Positions 17,565 through 26,347 of a DNA stretch of 64,000 nucleotides are shown one piece after another. The notes under the pieces were generated by a model. The model made no database searches. It was not told where the DNA came from and was given only the letters and a program-made list of their open reading frames with translations. Numbering within the stretch: the stretch's first letter is position 1; every line of letters begins with the position of its first letter. Both the position numbers and the translations under genes were made by a program. Origin of the DNA: Stutzerimonas stutzeri (GTDB lineage Bacteria > Pseudomonadota > Gammaproteobacteria > Pseudomonadales > Pseudomonadaceae); NCBI RefSeq assembly GCF_013522825.1, contig NZ_JAAMQZ010000011.1, forward strand, positions 62,001 through 126,000, read 5' to 3'.

Positions 17565-17990
17565 TCAGTTCCAGTTCACGATAAGCTGAGCAGACTGCCC
17601 ATATACCGTTGGGAACGCCGCGGTCCGGTTAATCCTGTACTGCAGGAAAAAAGCCGATGTTGCCGGGCGCCCGGCAAAAGCCGAGGACGACCCACTTTTC
17701 ACATTCGTAACATCAATGCAAAACGAAGTAGTACCGTGGCAAAGCTGAGCGACAAAAGTGCCGCCCGAAGGAATGGTCCCGATACCGTAATTCCAGCTCA
17801 CCGAGCTAACGGTTGACCCGGCAGGAGGTGGAGAACCAACAATCGGGAAGTTCGTACGGAACCAGGTATTTGGAGTGGTTATATTCGCTCCAACCGCATT
17901 ACTTACATAAGCGCCTGCTGCCTGTGCGACGGTGCCTGCAGCACAAAGTGCTACCACTGCGATGCTCTGCTTCCAGTTCAGTTTTTTCAT
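17565..17990 (-). CDS. FlhE-like secreted protein
   Basis: A 141-residue protein with a Sec signal peptide (MKKLNWKQ, hydrophobic SIAVVALCAAGTVAQA). The mature part resembles FlhE, the small periplasmic protein encoded after flhBA in enterics: a SVSWNYG segment corresponding to the FlhE VAWRYEL segment, two cysteines in LCHGTTSFCIDV (FlhE: RLCSQSRCVEL), and a C-terminal LIVNW strand (FlhE: VIVNY). No flagellar gene is present here. The start has GGAG upstream. It is the first gene of a reverse-strand series that continues with the 183-aa twins and the modular proteins. A second FlhE-like gene heads the other cargo set at 26348. The family call is by eye, and a role outside flagella is inference. 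Confidence 0.68.
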   Translation of the reverse strand: MKKLNWKQSIAVVALCAAGTVAQAAGAYVSNAVGANITTPNTWFRTNFPIVGSPPPAGSTVSSVSWNYGIGTIPSGGTFVAQLCHGTTSFCIDVTNVKSGSSSAFAGRPATSAFFLQYRINRTAAFPTVYGQSAQLIVNWN

Positions 17991-18336
17991 TTCAACAACT
18001 CCATCTTTGCATGTTCATCCTTACTACCTCAGGCCCGGATGAACGAAGCTCCATAAACGGATAGGCCTGACCTGAACCAGGCAAGAGCACACGTCGATTC
18101 ATGACACATGCCAATCAAGCACATCTCATGCCAACTGCCCTTGCCTTGCTTTCCTGCAGCCCTGGCCTCGCTTTGAGCGATCCGAGGGTTAGATTTGGGC
18201 GAAATACATCGAACGATGCGGCAAGAAATTGCCGCCTGCCGGCGGAATAATTGCCGGTAGCGGTAACCGTTGCGAAAAAAAAGAGACAAGCGCAACTCAC
18301 ATCCCGTAATAGTCACTGGCCGAAAACAATACATAG
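17991..18336. other. Upstream region of the FlhE-like cargo series, cut by the IS insertion
   Basis: About 346 bp with no gene that I can support. Before the insertion sequence arrived, this region was continuous with 21384-21750, so the promoter of the reverse-strand cargo series lies here. The insertion sits about 350 bp upstream of the FlhE-like start codon. Confidence 0.45.
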
Positions 18337-18401
18337 GGATGGTCTGAAAAAGACTTCCCAAATCTGGTGAAATACGCTGACCCCGTTGCCCGAGTTTCCC
18401 G

Positions 18402-18914
18402 ATGAAGCAGATGACCTTCGCCGACGCCGAGTACGCCGGCAAGCGCAAGCAGACCCGCAAAGAGTTGTTCCTGATCGAGATGGATCAGGTGGTGCCGTGG
18501 AAGGGCTTGATTGCCTTGATCGAGCCGCATTACCCCAAGGGCGAAGGTGGTCGGCCCGCCTATCCTCTGCTGGCCATGCTGCGTATTCACCTGATGCAGA
18601 ACTGGTTTGGCTACAGCGATCCGGCGATGGAGGAAGCGCTGTACGAGACGACCATCCTGCGCCAGTTCGCAGGGTTGAGGCTGGAGCGCATTCCGGATGA
18701 AACCACCATCCTCAACTTCCGCCGCCTGCTGGAGAAACACGAACTGGCTGCCGGCATCCTGGCTGTGATCAATGGCTACCTAGGTGACCGAGGTTTGTCG
18801 TTGCGCCAAGGCACTATCGTCGATGCAACGCTGATCAATGCGCCAAGTTCGACCAAGAACAAGGACGGCAAGCGTGACCCGGAAATGCACCAGACCAAGA
18901 AGGGAAACCAGTAT
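18402..18914 (+). CDS. IS5-family transposase, 5' exon
   Basis: The first 171 codons of a DDE transposase of the IS5 group: MKQMTFADAEYAGKRK, then RIHLMQNWFGYSDPAMEEAL, PDETTILNFRRLLEKH and the region of the first catalytic Asp, GTIVDATLINAPSS. The frame runs into the group II intron at KKGNQY and meets an intron-encoded stop 27 bp later. The remainder is encoded at 20765-21232. If the intron is spliced, the combined product would be about 326 residues, the normal IS5 transposase length. Without splicing this exon is a truncated, inactive protein. Confidence 0.85.
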
Positions 18915-19433
18915 TGTGTGTCACGAACACAGGTCAGATGACCTGTGCTGCTGTGCCGAAGATGGAAGTAGGCCTTCCGAAGTCGGCTTGCAGGAGCGGA
19001 CTTCAAACCACCCGGTGCTGCTGCATCCAAAAGGTGTGGTGGTGAGCGACCGAGGAAAAGTCATCCCTGAGGATGGCAGGTGAGTATGGAGAAGATGAGC
19101 GAAAGCAAACCGTCCGATGACGCATCGTTATGCCCAAGGTGCTGCCGAAACTGAGGTGGAGTACTGGCTTCAGGACAAGTCGGGGCGTTACCTGCTTACG
19201 GACCCGATGGCAGCCGGTGTATAGGCGGCATGATCTTCATACAGGCTTTGGTACGGAACGTGAGAACCTTGTTCCAGATGCGAAGGAAAATGACAAATGG
19301 CCAACACCATGAGGAAGAATACCGATGCTGGAACGAGGGGCGGAGCCTCCCGTAGTAGCGATGAAGCCTCTGTAATGGAGGTGGAGCGAAGGGGCGGCGT
19401 TATCCGGCCGACGAGCGTTGCCAACCTCCGGGG

Positions 19434-20702
19434 ATGAGTGGCGTGAGCTCGGCGAAACCTTATGACATAGCGAAACGCACGGTATGGGACGCCTACCAGC
19501 AGGTCAGGGCCAACCGCGGTGCTGCCGGCATCGACGATGAAACCATCGCCGATTTCGAGCGGGATCTGTCTAAGAATCTCTACAAGCTGTGGAATCGGAT
19601 GTCGTCGGGGTCGTACTTCCCGCCTCCGGTCAAGCAAGTAGAAATTCCCAAGGCATCGGGAGGCACGCGCAAGCTGGGAGTGCCCACGGTTGGTGATCGT
19701 GTCGCGCAAACCGTGGTCAAGCTTCTCATCGAGCCGGAGCTGGACTCGATCTTCCACTCGGACTCCTATGGGTACCGGCCGGGACGATCAGCGAAGCAGG
19801 CGGTGGCGATCACGCGTGAGCGCTGCTGGCGATACGACTGGGTGGTGGAGTTTGATATCAAGGCAGCCTTCGATCAGATCAATCATGGGTTGCTGATGAA
19901 GGCGGTGCGCCTGCACATCAAGGAGGACTGGATACTTCTGTACATCGAGCGGTGGCTGGTTGCGCCGTTCGAAACGGATCACGGCATGCGCGTCCCACGC
20001 GAACGCGGCACCCCGCAAGGTGGAGTGATCAGTCCCCTCCTGATGAATCTGTTCATGCACTATGCCTTCGACACCTGGATGCAACGTACCAGCCCCAACT
20101 GCCCGTTTGCCCGCTACGCCGATGATGCGGTGGTGCACTGCCGCAGTCGAAAGCAAGCGGAGTACGTGATGCGCTCCATTGCTTCACGGCTGGCTGCCTG
20201 TGGCTTGACGATGCACCCCGAGAAATCAAAGGTCGTGTACTGCAAGGACAGTAACCGTCGCGCAGGTTATCCGCATGTGAGCTTTACCTTCCTCGGCTTC
20301 ACCTTTAGGCCGAGGAAGGCGCTCAGCAAACAAGACCAGCTCTTCACGAGCTTCCTTCCGGGAGCGAGTGCGGATGCCTTAAAGCGGATGCGGCAAGCGG
20401 TACGCAGGTGGCGACTCAATCGCCAAACCCACGTGACGCTGGTCGACGTGGCTCGGCTCTACAATCCAGTGATACAGGGGTGGTGGCAATACTATGGCTC
20501 GTTCTATCGGACAGCCATGCTTGGCATCTTCCAGCACATTGACCGCGCGCTTGAACGCTGGGCCCGACGAAAATACAAGGCCCTTCATAGGCGCAAGCGG
20601 CGCATTAGCCAATGGCTGGACAAGATGCGGACTGTGGTACCCCGGCTGTTTCATCACTGGCGAGTGACCGGGCAGCAAGGTTGGATAACGGGAGCCGTAT
20701 GA
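19434..20702 (+). CDS. ltrA: Group II intron reverse transcriptase/maturase
   Basis: A 422-residue intron-encoded protein that splices the intron RNA and drives retrohoming. Reverse transcriptase motifs are visible: GYRPGRSAKQAV, VVEFDIKAAFDQINH, GTPQGGVISPLLMN and the catalytic YADDAVVH (YADD). Domain X/GIIM-type maturase follows with NPVIQGWWQYYG and RRKRRISQWL. The protein ends at WITGAV without a recognisable C-terminal HNH endonuclease, as in endonuclease-lacking bacterial lineages. The frame is intact, so the intron may still be mobile. Confidence 0.94.
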   Translation: MSGVSSAKPYDIAKRTVWDAYQQVRANRGAAGIDDETIADFERDLSKNLYKLWNRMSSGSYFPPPVKQVEIPKASGGTRKLGVPTVGDRVAQTVVKLLIEPELDSIFHSDSYGYRPGRSAKQAVAITRERCWRYDWVVEFDIKAAFDQINHGLLMKAVRLHIKEDWILLYIERWLVAPFETDHGMRVPRERGTPQGGVISPLLMNLFMHYAFDTWMQRTSPNCPFARYADDAVVHCRSRKQAEYVMRSIASRLAACGLTMHPEKSKVVYCKDSNRRAGYPHVSFTFLGFTFRPRKALSKQDQLFTSFLPGASADALKRMRQAVRRWRLNRQTHVTLVDVARLYNPVIQGWWQYYGSFYRTAMLGIFQHIDRALERWARRKYKALHRRKRRISQWLDKMRTVVPRLFHHWRVTGQQGWITGAV

Positions 20703-20725
20703 CGCGAGAGTGTCACGTACGGTTC
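20692..20725 (+). ncRNA. Group II intron domain V
   Basis: A 34 nt hairpin starting GAGCCGTATGAC and closing GTCACGTACGGTTC, with a GCGA tetraloop and the catalytic AGC triad near its 5' base. It is the most conserved part of group II intron RNA. Domain VI follows, up to about 20764. Confidence 0.85.
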
Positions 20726-20764
20726 TGCGAGCGGCTGCGGGGGCAGTTCCCGCGGCCGACTCAC

Positions 20765-21232
20765 CACTTCGGCATGAAGGCGCATATCGGCGTTGATGAC
20801 GAGTCCGGCCTGGTGCACAGCGTGGTGGGGACGGCAGCCAACGTTGCAGACGTTACCCAGGTCGACAAACTGCTGCACGGTGAGGAAAACATGGTCGGTG
20901 CCGACGCGGGCTACACCGGCGTAGAGAAGCGCCCGGAACATGAAGGCCGTGAGGTGATCTGGCAGGTCGCGGCGCGTCGCAGCACTTACAGAAAACTCGG
21001 CAAGAACAGCCCGCTCTACAAAGCCAAGCGCAAGATCGAAAAGGCCAAGGCGCAGGTGCGGGCCAAGGTCGAGCACCCATTCCGGGTGATCAAGCGCCAG
21101 TTCGGTTACGTGAAGGTACGCTTCCGCGGCCTGGCCAAGAACACCGCGCAGCTGATGACACTGTTCGCGCTGTCGAACCTGTGGATGGCACGTCGACATT
21201 TGATTGCCACCGCAGGAGAGGTGCGCCTGTAA
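20765..21232 (+). CDS. IS5-family transposase, 3' exon
   Basis: The C-terminal 155 codons of the IS5 transposase, resuming at HFGMKAHIGVDDESGLVHS. The region includes the second catalytic Asp context (MVGADAGYTGVEKR) and the glutamate context KVEHPFRVIKRQFGYVKVRFRG. The frame has no break. It joins in register with the 5' exon at 18402-18914 after removal of the intron. A separate start codon upstream of this exon lies inside the intron and is probably not used. Confidence 0.85.
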   Translation, partial: HFGMKAHIGVDDESGLVHSVVGTAANVADVTQVDKLLHGEENMVGADAGYTGVEKRPEHEGREVIWQVAARRSTYRKLGKNSPLYKAKRKIEKAKAQVRAKVEHPFRVIKRQFGYVKVRFRGLAKNTAQLMTLFALSNLWMARRHLIATAGEVRL

Positions 21233-21383
21233 TGTGGGAAATGGCCGTTGCGAGGTTATCGCGACGGCCAAAAAAGGAGAAATGAGTGGGCTATCTGTCC
21301 GGTTTTTGATCGATTGCCCGCTTTCAAAATCGGCAAGGGCTGAAGTTGACGCGAAATACCCGGCTACTTCAGACCTTCCATAG

Positions 21384-21664
21384 GTATTATTTTCATCAAG
21401 TCCAGTCGCTCCGTGCATCCATTGGCTTTTCTCATGTTACTTCCATAACAAACGAACGCACAAGCACGACCAAAGTATCAGACACTCTCTAGAAATCCAG
21501 AAATATTTATTTAAAAAAGAAGCCTTCCCGCCATCCTGACAAGGTGCTTTCCTGGAATTTACAGCGACTCGCAATAAAACCTGATCTTTCTTGGGAAATT
21601 AATTTATTTACGCAATTCAGCAGACTGGTGTTTTGGACATCAACCGGCCCATTGAGGAGAGGGA
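21384..21664. other. AT-rich intergenic region right of the IS element
   Basis: About 280 bp, clearly more AT-rich than the ICE core, with no gene except the short frame that begins at 21665. It was joined to 17991-18336 before the IS insertion. Promoters for the cargo series (leftward) or the short frame (rightward) may be here, but no strong -35/-10 pair stands out. Confidence 0.4.
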
Positions 21665-21754
21665 ATGAGTATTTCGCTCCGCCCTGCCACCCTAGAACTG
21701 ACTGAAAAAGTTATCACGTGGACCGAATGCTCTTGGAGTGCCCTTGATCCTTAG
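21665..21754 (+). CDS. Possible 29-residue peptide gene beside the exporter
   Basis: A short forward frame with ATG preceded by a strong purine-rich ribosome-binding site (GGAGAGGG at 21656-21663). It encodes MSISLRPATLELTEKVITW and continues TECSWSALDP to a TAG that overlaps the end of the adaptor gene on the other strand. It lies next to the genes of a MacAB/TolC-like exporter, a system type known to export peptides and small proteins. Such a frame can occur by chance. The ribosome-binding site and position are the only support. Confidence 0.33.
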   Translation: MSISLRPATLELTEKVITWTECSWSALDP

Positions 21755-23031
21755 CGGAGGGGGAGCGGTAGCTCTACGTAACCAGAATCCATACCAAAAA
21801 CCTCAACCCCCTGCGGAACGGCTCGCCCGGTAGTCACAATAAGTATTCGCGGGGCTTCGCTCATCCCTTCACGATATCTGACAGTTGTGTTTCCGTCAGC
21901 ATCACGATGCAGCGCTTCGGCAGGGATTGCCAGCCCGTTTTCGGCACGATAGGTCGTGATTGATAGCTTTGTGCTCATGCCTAGACGAACACGCTGTCGC
22001 TGCTCCGGCGTGAGAGGATCGATGGAGACAACCACCTCGTAGGTAATGCCGCCACCATACGTGCTGGGAATGCCCTGCACCCCGATGCTAGCGATATGGC
22101 CGCGCAGGGTGATGCCGTCGAAACCATCGCCGGTAATCTGCACAGGCATACCTTCTTCCAATTGATGCAGGTCGGCTTCTTCGATATGGGCGACTGCTTT
22201 GATCCGTTCGACGCTGGCCAGCTCGAACAACGGAGCACCCTGGGATACACGCACGCCCGGTTGAATCGGAGGTGTATCGTTTCTGTCTTTCGACTTCTGG
22301 GGGGGCAAGATGATGCCGGCGAAAGGTGCGGTAAGTTCGCGCTGCCCGTGCAGTGCCAGCAGTGCCTGATGGCGTGACTGCGCATTAGCCAGTTCCATTT
22401 CTGCGATCTGGCGGCTTTCGCCTTGGCCTCTGCCCTGCGCTGCGCGCAGTTCAGCCTGTGAAGCGACGAGATCCAGGCGCTGAGTCTTGGCCTGCTGCTC
22501 CAGGGAGTCAACTTCCATGCGTGCAACGATACCGCGCTCGAATAGGCGACGTGTGTCTGCGAGCTTGGCTTCGGTGTCTTCCAGGTTCAATCGGGCATTG
22601 GTAAGGGCACGGCGCGCACGGGATACCTCTTCGCTTTGCTCCCAGTTCTGCATATCCTGCACGGTGCGCCGGGCTTTCAACTCCACGGCCAGGGCTTCGC
22701 GTATCTGAATGTCCAACTGTGTTGTATCGAGTGTCAGCAGGCGCTGGCCGCGCTCGACCCGCTGGCCGTCGGTAATGGCGAGATATTGCACGAGCCCTTC
22801 GAAGGGGGCAGCGAGAATCGTGTGTGTCGCCGCTTCGACACGCCCGACCAAACCTAGCTGGTTCTCCAGTACCTGCGGTTGCACATGCAACCAGCGGGCC
22901 TCGATCGGCTCAGGTGAGGATTGGGCCCTGTAGGTGAACAGAACGGCAATAGTAACGAGCAGGAAAGCTCCGCCGGCGAGCCATAGGCGCCGCCGAAGGG
23001 GAAATACGAGATGTTTAATCGTTGAGGTCAA
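21751..23031 (-). CDS. HlyD/MacA-like periplasmic adaptor protein
   Basis: A 426-residue membrane-fusion protein. One N-terminal membrane segment (LWLAGGAFLLVTIAVLFTY, about residues 15-35) anchors it. The lipoyl-like halves (LAAPFEGLVQYLAITDGQRV and ELTAPFAGIILPP) flank a long helical hairpin (about residues 110-225, many Ala/Arg/Glu/Leu), followed by beta-barrel and membrane-proximal domains. It would link the ABC permease in the inner membrane to the TolC-like channel. It is the last gene of the reverse-strand set and overlaps the tolC-like gene by 17 bp. The hairpin is long, as in MacA and type I secretion adaptors. Confidence 0.87.
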   Translation of the reverse strand: MTSTIKHLVFPLRRRLWLAGGAFLLVTIAVLFTYRAQSSPEPIEARWLHVQPQVLENQLGLVGRVEAATHTILAAPFEGLVQYLAITDGQRVERGQRLLTLDTTQLDIQIREALAVELKARRTVQDMQNWEQSEEVSRARRALTNARLNLEDTEAKLADTRRLFERGIVARMEVDSLEQQAKTQRLDLVASQAELRAAQGRGQGESRQIAEMELANAQSRHQALLALHGQRELTAPFAGIILPPQKSKDRNDTPPIQPGVRVSQGAPLFELASVERIKAVAHIEEADLHQLEEGMPVQITGDGFDGITLRGHIASIGVQGIPSTYGGGITYEVVVSIDPLTPEQRQRVRLGMSTKLSITTYRAENGLAIPAEALHRDADGNTTVRYREGMSEAPRILIVTTGRAVPQGVEVFGMDSGYVELPLPLR

Positions 23032-24490
23032 TGTCCCAACTCTCCAAAGTTGTGCCCAGCGTCTGGTCCAGGCGGGCTTGAGCGTTGAGGTAGGCGATCA
23101 ATGCATTGAGTCTGGCGCTCTCGGCATTGCGCAAGTCCGATTCGAAGCTCAGTACCTGGAAGTTGCTGGAGCGACCAGCCTGCAATTTTTCGCGCTCTAT
23201 CTCCAGCTTGCGACGCGAGAGGTCGCGAGCCCGCTGGGCTATTTCATATTGGCGCCAGCGGGTGCCGAGGTCACGCACGGCATCGCCGACGTCGCGCTCC
23301 AATGACTGCCGTGCCTCTGCAAGCCTAATGTCCTGATTCTCGACATTCACCCGAGCGCGCACCTCAGCTTGACGCCGGCTGAGGTCTCCGATGGGAATGT
23401 CCACCTGAACGCCGGCATAGCCGTCCCAGGTGCGGCTGGTCTCATGACCACTGTCGCCTGGGTAACGGTCGCGGACTTGGGTCGCGCCGCCAACCAACGA
23501 GACGTCCCACAGCTTTTCGTTACGGGCTACGGTGTGGTTAATAGCGGCCTGTTCGGTGGCGATCAGTTGGGAGAGATAGGCAGGTTGCTGTTCCTGCGCA
23601 GCTGTGAGGGCCTGAGCCAGGCCGATCTCGACAGGAGTGGCGTCGAGAGTGTCAGCCGCGCGGATCTTCGTGTGCAGGTCCAGGGCGAGCAGACGCAACA
23701 GCTCCAGGCGGCTGGCATCAAGCTGGTTGGCAGCTTCCTCGACCGCCAGCTCCTGAGTGGCGACATCGGCCTCGGTCTGTACGATCTCGAACTCGGCCAT
23801 ACGGCCTGCATCAATCATGGCTTGGTTCGCCACCAGCAATTGACGCGAGCGCTCCAGTGCATCGCGGGCGATTTGCAACTGTTCCTGGGCGCGCAGCAGT
23901 TCGCGGTAGGCGGTGATGATCTGAGTGATGGTATCCGAGACGGTAGTCTTGAGGGTCAGGCGGTTGACCTGCTCGGAGAGCCGGGCCAAGCGCATGGGAG
24001 CGGTAGCTACATCGCGACCGGCGCCACGCAGCAATGGTTGTATGACAGTGAAAGTGGCACCGTCATTACGGGTGCGCCCTGCACGGTTAGCCTGGGTGAG
24101 CTGGTTGCTCCACGCCAGGCTGAACCGTGTGCCGTACTCGCCCAGCAAGGTGGTCTGCGGGATGACTTCGCTTTGACGGTAGCGGTCGTCCTGGTTGCGG
24201 GTCGCCAGGTGACGACCACTGAGCACCAGCTTAGGCGTGAAACGGTCTTCCTCGACCCGCAAGTCGAATTTTTGCGCGATACGCTCAAGATAGGCGCTGC
24301 GAATGGAGCGGTTATCGCGCAGCCCCAAGAACACGGCGTCGCTCAGGGTCAGGTCGATGGTCTGCGCGTTCAACGAGACGGCCTCGCCTGGCATGGTCGC
24401 CTGAGCAGGAGCAAGGAACCCGGCCAGGGTTGGCTGTACCAACATGGCGAAGCAAAGAACGGCGAGTTGGCAAGCAGGTTTAATCATCAC
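23015..24490 (-). CDS. TolC-family outer-membrane channel
   Basis: A 491-residue protein with a signal peptide (CQLAVLCFAMLVQPTLA) and the paired helical-repeat layout of TolC-like outer-membrane efflux proteins: long Ala/Glu/Arg/Gln-rich helices at about residues 165-250 and 370-460, ending ARLDQTLGTTLESWDIDLND. It overlaps the upstream permease gene by 11 bp and the downstream adaptor gene by 17 bp, so all are translated as a unit. Together with the adaptor and the MacB-like permease it would form a complete tripartite exporter. Confidence 0.87.
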   Translation of the reverse strand: MMIKPACQLAVLCFAMLVQPTLAGFLAPAQATMPGEAVSLNAQTIDLTLSDAVFLGLRDNRSIRSAYLERIAQKFDLRVEEDRFTPKLVLSGRHLATRNQDDRYRQSEVIPQTTLLGEYGTRFSLAWSNQLTQANRAGRTRNDGATFTVIQPLLRGAGRDVATAPMRLARLSEQVNRLTLKTTVSDTITQIITAYRELLRAQEQLQIARDALERSRQLLVANQAMIDAGRMAEFEIVQTEADVATQELAVEEAANQLDASRLELLRLLALDLHTKIRAADTLDATPVEIGLAQALTAAQEQQPAYLSQLIATEQAAINHTVARNEKLWDVSLVGGATQVRDRYPGDSGHETSRTWDGYAGVQVDIPIGDLSRRQAEVRARVNVENQDIRLAEARQSLERDVGDAVRDLGTRWRQYEIAQRARDLSRRKLEIEREKLQAGRSSNFQVLSFESDLRNAESARLNALIAYLNAQARLDQTLGTTLESWDIDLND

Positions 24491-25691
24491 GCAAGGCCTG
24501 TACCGGCTGCAGCCGTGCGGCTGCCAAGGCGGGGTGAAGGCCGAAAAACAGGCCCACCATCAAGGAGCTGCAAACGCCCAGCGGCAGCGAGAGCGGCGCC
24601 AGACTGAAAGACCAGCCGGAGATGCGGACGAAAGCGTAAGCAGCCGCCAGGCCGACAATGGCCCCAACCAAGGCACCAGCAATGGAAAGCGTGGCCGCCT
24701 CCAGCAAGAACAGGTTGCGGATATCGCTGGCCTTGGCGCCGAGCGCCATGCGTATGCCGATCTCGCGACGGCGCTCGGCGACATTCATGAGCATGACGTT
24801 CATGACCCCCACACCACCGACTAGCAGGGAAATACCGCCCAGCCCGGCGAGCAAATAGGCGAAGGTATTGGCTTGGCGAGTGAGGCCATCGAGTAGCTGC
24901 TGAGGAATCAGTACGTCAGCCTCCCTGCTTTTGGGGAGCGTCCCCAGGTAGGCTTTCAAAGCGCCGGCTGCAGCATTCACTTGGGAAGCGTTCTGCGTAC
25001 GAGCGACGATGCTGCTTATCTCTGGCGCCGGCTGCAGCCGACGCATGCCTTCAATGGGAATGAAGACGGAGTCATCCGCCGCAACAGAGGCTAGAGGGTT
25101 GGGCGCCTTACTGGCCAGGATGCCAATCACCTCGAACAAGTATCCGTTAATCGGCAAGCGGTCACCCAATTGCAAAGGTGAGCCTGGGTGCCCCAGATCA
25201 CGTGTTACACGAGCGCCAACGATGGCATAAGTGGAATGGTGATCAAAGTCGGATAGGAAGCGACCCCGCTCCAACCGTAACTCCAACACGTTGACTAAGC
25301 CGCTTCCAGTACCCGCGACGATGGCATTTGTTGTTTGTCCTCGATGCTGAATATGAGCTGAATGTAGGATGAGCGGAGCGGTTTGCTCAATCATCGGCAA
25401 AGCCGCGCGGAGGGCCTGAATGTCCAGTTGGGTCGGGCCTGGTCGGTCGTCGCCTGGACTGTGGGGGAAGGTTGCGACCAGAGTATCAGCACCCAGCCCT
25501 TTGAAGGTACGGATAGATTCGTTGGCGGCGTTGTGGCCAATGTTGAGCAGCGCGATGACAGCGGCGCAGCCGACCGCGATACCAAGCAACGCCAGCAGTG
25601 AGCGCCGGCCCAGGAGGCGCAGATTGTCCAGCGACTCAATCAGGGTCTGGAGCAGAAACGGGCCGTGCCTGCCCGCCTGCTGCTCAACCAT
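24480..25691 (-). CDS. MacB-like ABC transporter permease (copy 1)
   Basis: A 403-residue permease of the MacB/FtsX type without its own nucleotide-binding domain. The first membrane helix is LLALLGIAVGCAAVIALL. A large periplasmic domain (about residues 60-275) follows, then three C-terminal helices starting GGISLLVGGVGVMNVMLM with the characteristic AERRREIGIRMALGA segment. The ATG at 25691 matches the start context of the second copy at 27883-29094. The C-terminal ~125 residues of the two copies are the same apart from a few positions, while the periplasmic domains differ. Its neighbouring ATPase gene is degenerate, so this permease may depend on the intact ATPase at 29094-29816. Confidence 0.87.
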   Translation of the reverse strand: MVEQQAGRHGPFLLQTLIESLDNLRLLGRRSLLALLGIAVGCAAVIALLNIGHNAANESIRTFKGLGADTLVATFPHSPGDDRPGPTQLDIQALRAALPMIEQTAPLILHSAHIQHRGQTTNAIVAGTGSGLVNVLELRLERGRFLSDFDHHSTYAIVGARVTRDLGHPGSPLQLGDRLPINGYLFEVIGILASKAPNPLASVAADDSVFIPIEGMRRLQPAPEISSIVARTQNASQVNAAAGALKAYLGTLPKSREADVLIPQQLLDGLTRQANTFAYLLAGLGGISLLVGGVGVMNVMLMNVAERRREIGIRMALGAKASDIRNLFLLEAATLSIAGALVGAIVGLAAAYAFVRISGWSFSLAPLSLPLGVCSSLMVGLFFGLHPALAAARLQPVQALRDD

Positions 25692-26070
25692 CGAAGCCGC
25701 TCCGCTGTTGATGGTGCTGGCGGCGATCCAGCCGTAGGGCGAGATCGATGTCATGGGTCACCATGACCAGAGTCACGGCCTGTGTGCGGTTGAGTTCCAA
25801 CAGCGGGTCCATGATGTCCTGCGCGGTGTCGCCGTCGAGGTTGCTAGTGGACTCGCCGGCTAGAATCGGTACTGACTCGCCGACTAGGGCATGGGTGATA
25901 GCGACACGCTGGCGCTGCCCGCTGGGGGAGAATGCACAGCTTTCTCCATGCCTGATCGTCAGGGTGGTGTTGTCGAGCATGGGCAGGTGCTGTTCGCCCA
26001 TGCGGTAAGACTGGCAAATGTCTTCCATGGCGATCAGGCTCTGTCCCGGTTGCATTCCCGAGCCTGGCAT
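25684..26070 (-). pseudogene. ABC transporter ATP-binding protein, internally deleted copy
   Basis: The N-terminal ~45 residues (MPGSGMQPGQSLIAMEDI to RHGESCAF) match the intact ATPase at 29094-29816. The frame then jumps directly to SGQRQRVAI, so about 105 codons, including Walker A, the Q-loop and the first part of the signature motif, are gone. The Walker B region reads ILAGESTSNLD instead of ILADEPTGNLD, losing the magnesium-binding Asp. The C-terminus is also altered (RLDRRQHHQQRSGFDG). The open frame and a good ribosome-binding site (GGGAG) survive, so a short protein may still be made, but it cannot bind ATP normally. Confidence 0.88.
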
Positions 26071-26347
26071 GTTCACTCCCTGCTGACGCTAGATGTGTAA
26101 ACAGCTGAACATGTAAGAAATACACTCAACTGTCAATCCGACTATGCATTATTCCAAAGGCAAATGTTTATGCAAGTGGTCTGCATGCCCAAGCCAGTGG
26201 CGGCTTTGAGTGAAAGTGGCGCTGGTAACCGGAAATGGAATCTGTTGGAAGTATTCCGAGACTGACCAGCGAGGTTTTGCAAACTTTGGTGGGGGGTATA
26301 GACTCAATGCCGTGCATTGAAGCACATAGGATCAAGGAGAGGAAGAA
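26071..26347. other. Divergent intergenic region between ATPase remnant and second FlhE-like gene
   Basis: About 277 bp that should hold promoters in both directions. A TATAGA box occurs at about 26297, but no well-spaced -35 is obvious. A chance-like frame of about 31 codons (26170 onwards, MQVVCMPKPVAALSES) has no good ribosome-binding site. Confidence 0.4.

Larger units (their letters stand above)
18915..20764 (+). mobile_element. Group II intron inserted in the IS5 transposase gene
   Basis: The transposase frame breaks after the TAT codon at 18912-18914 and resumes in register at CAC 20765, which defines the insertion. The intron begins with TGTGTGTC, or with GTGTG if the boundary is placed one base later, close to the group II consensus GUGYG. 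It ends CTCAC, with the AY ending expected. A domain V hairpin is present near the 3' end and a reverse transcriptase/maturase gene lies inside. It is in the same orientation as the transposase gene, as needed for splicing to restore it. Confidence 0.88.
18333..21383 (+). mobile_element. IS5-family insertion sequence interrupted by a group II intron, with ATAG target duplications
   Basis: The element spans 18337-21379. Imperfect terminal inverted repeats are GGATGGTCTGAA at 18337-18348 and, reversed, GGAAGGTCTGAA at 21368-21379; the right end resembles the IS5 end GGAAGGT. Both ends are flanked by ATAG (18333-18336 and 21380-21383), a 4 bp target duplication as IS5-group elements make. Removing the ~1.85 kb intron leaves about 1193 bp, the size of IS5. 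It separates the exporter genes from the promoter-proximal part of the cargo series. Confidence 0.88.

Noticed and set aside
21751..24490. Drug-efflux interpretation of the adaptor and TolC-like genes
   Set aside because: The partner is a MacB-like permease and not an RND pump, and no drug-regulator gene is nearby; a protein or peptide export role fits better, though macrolide efflux cannot be excluded.
26170..26268. Frame of about 31 codons between the ATPase remnant and the FlhE-like gene
   Set aside because: Poor ribosome-binding site and nothing to distinguish it from chance.
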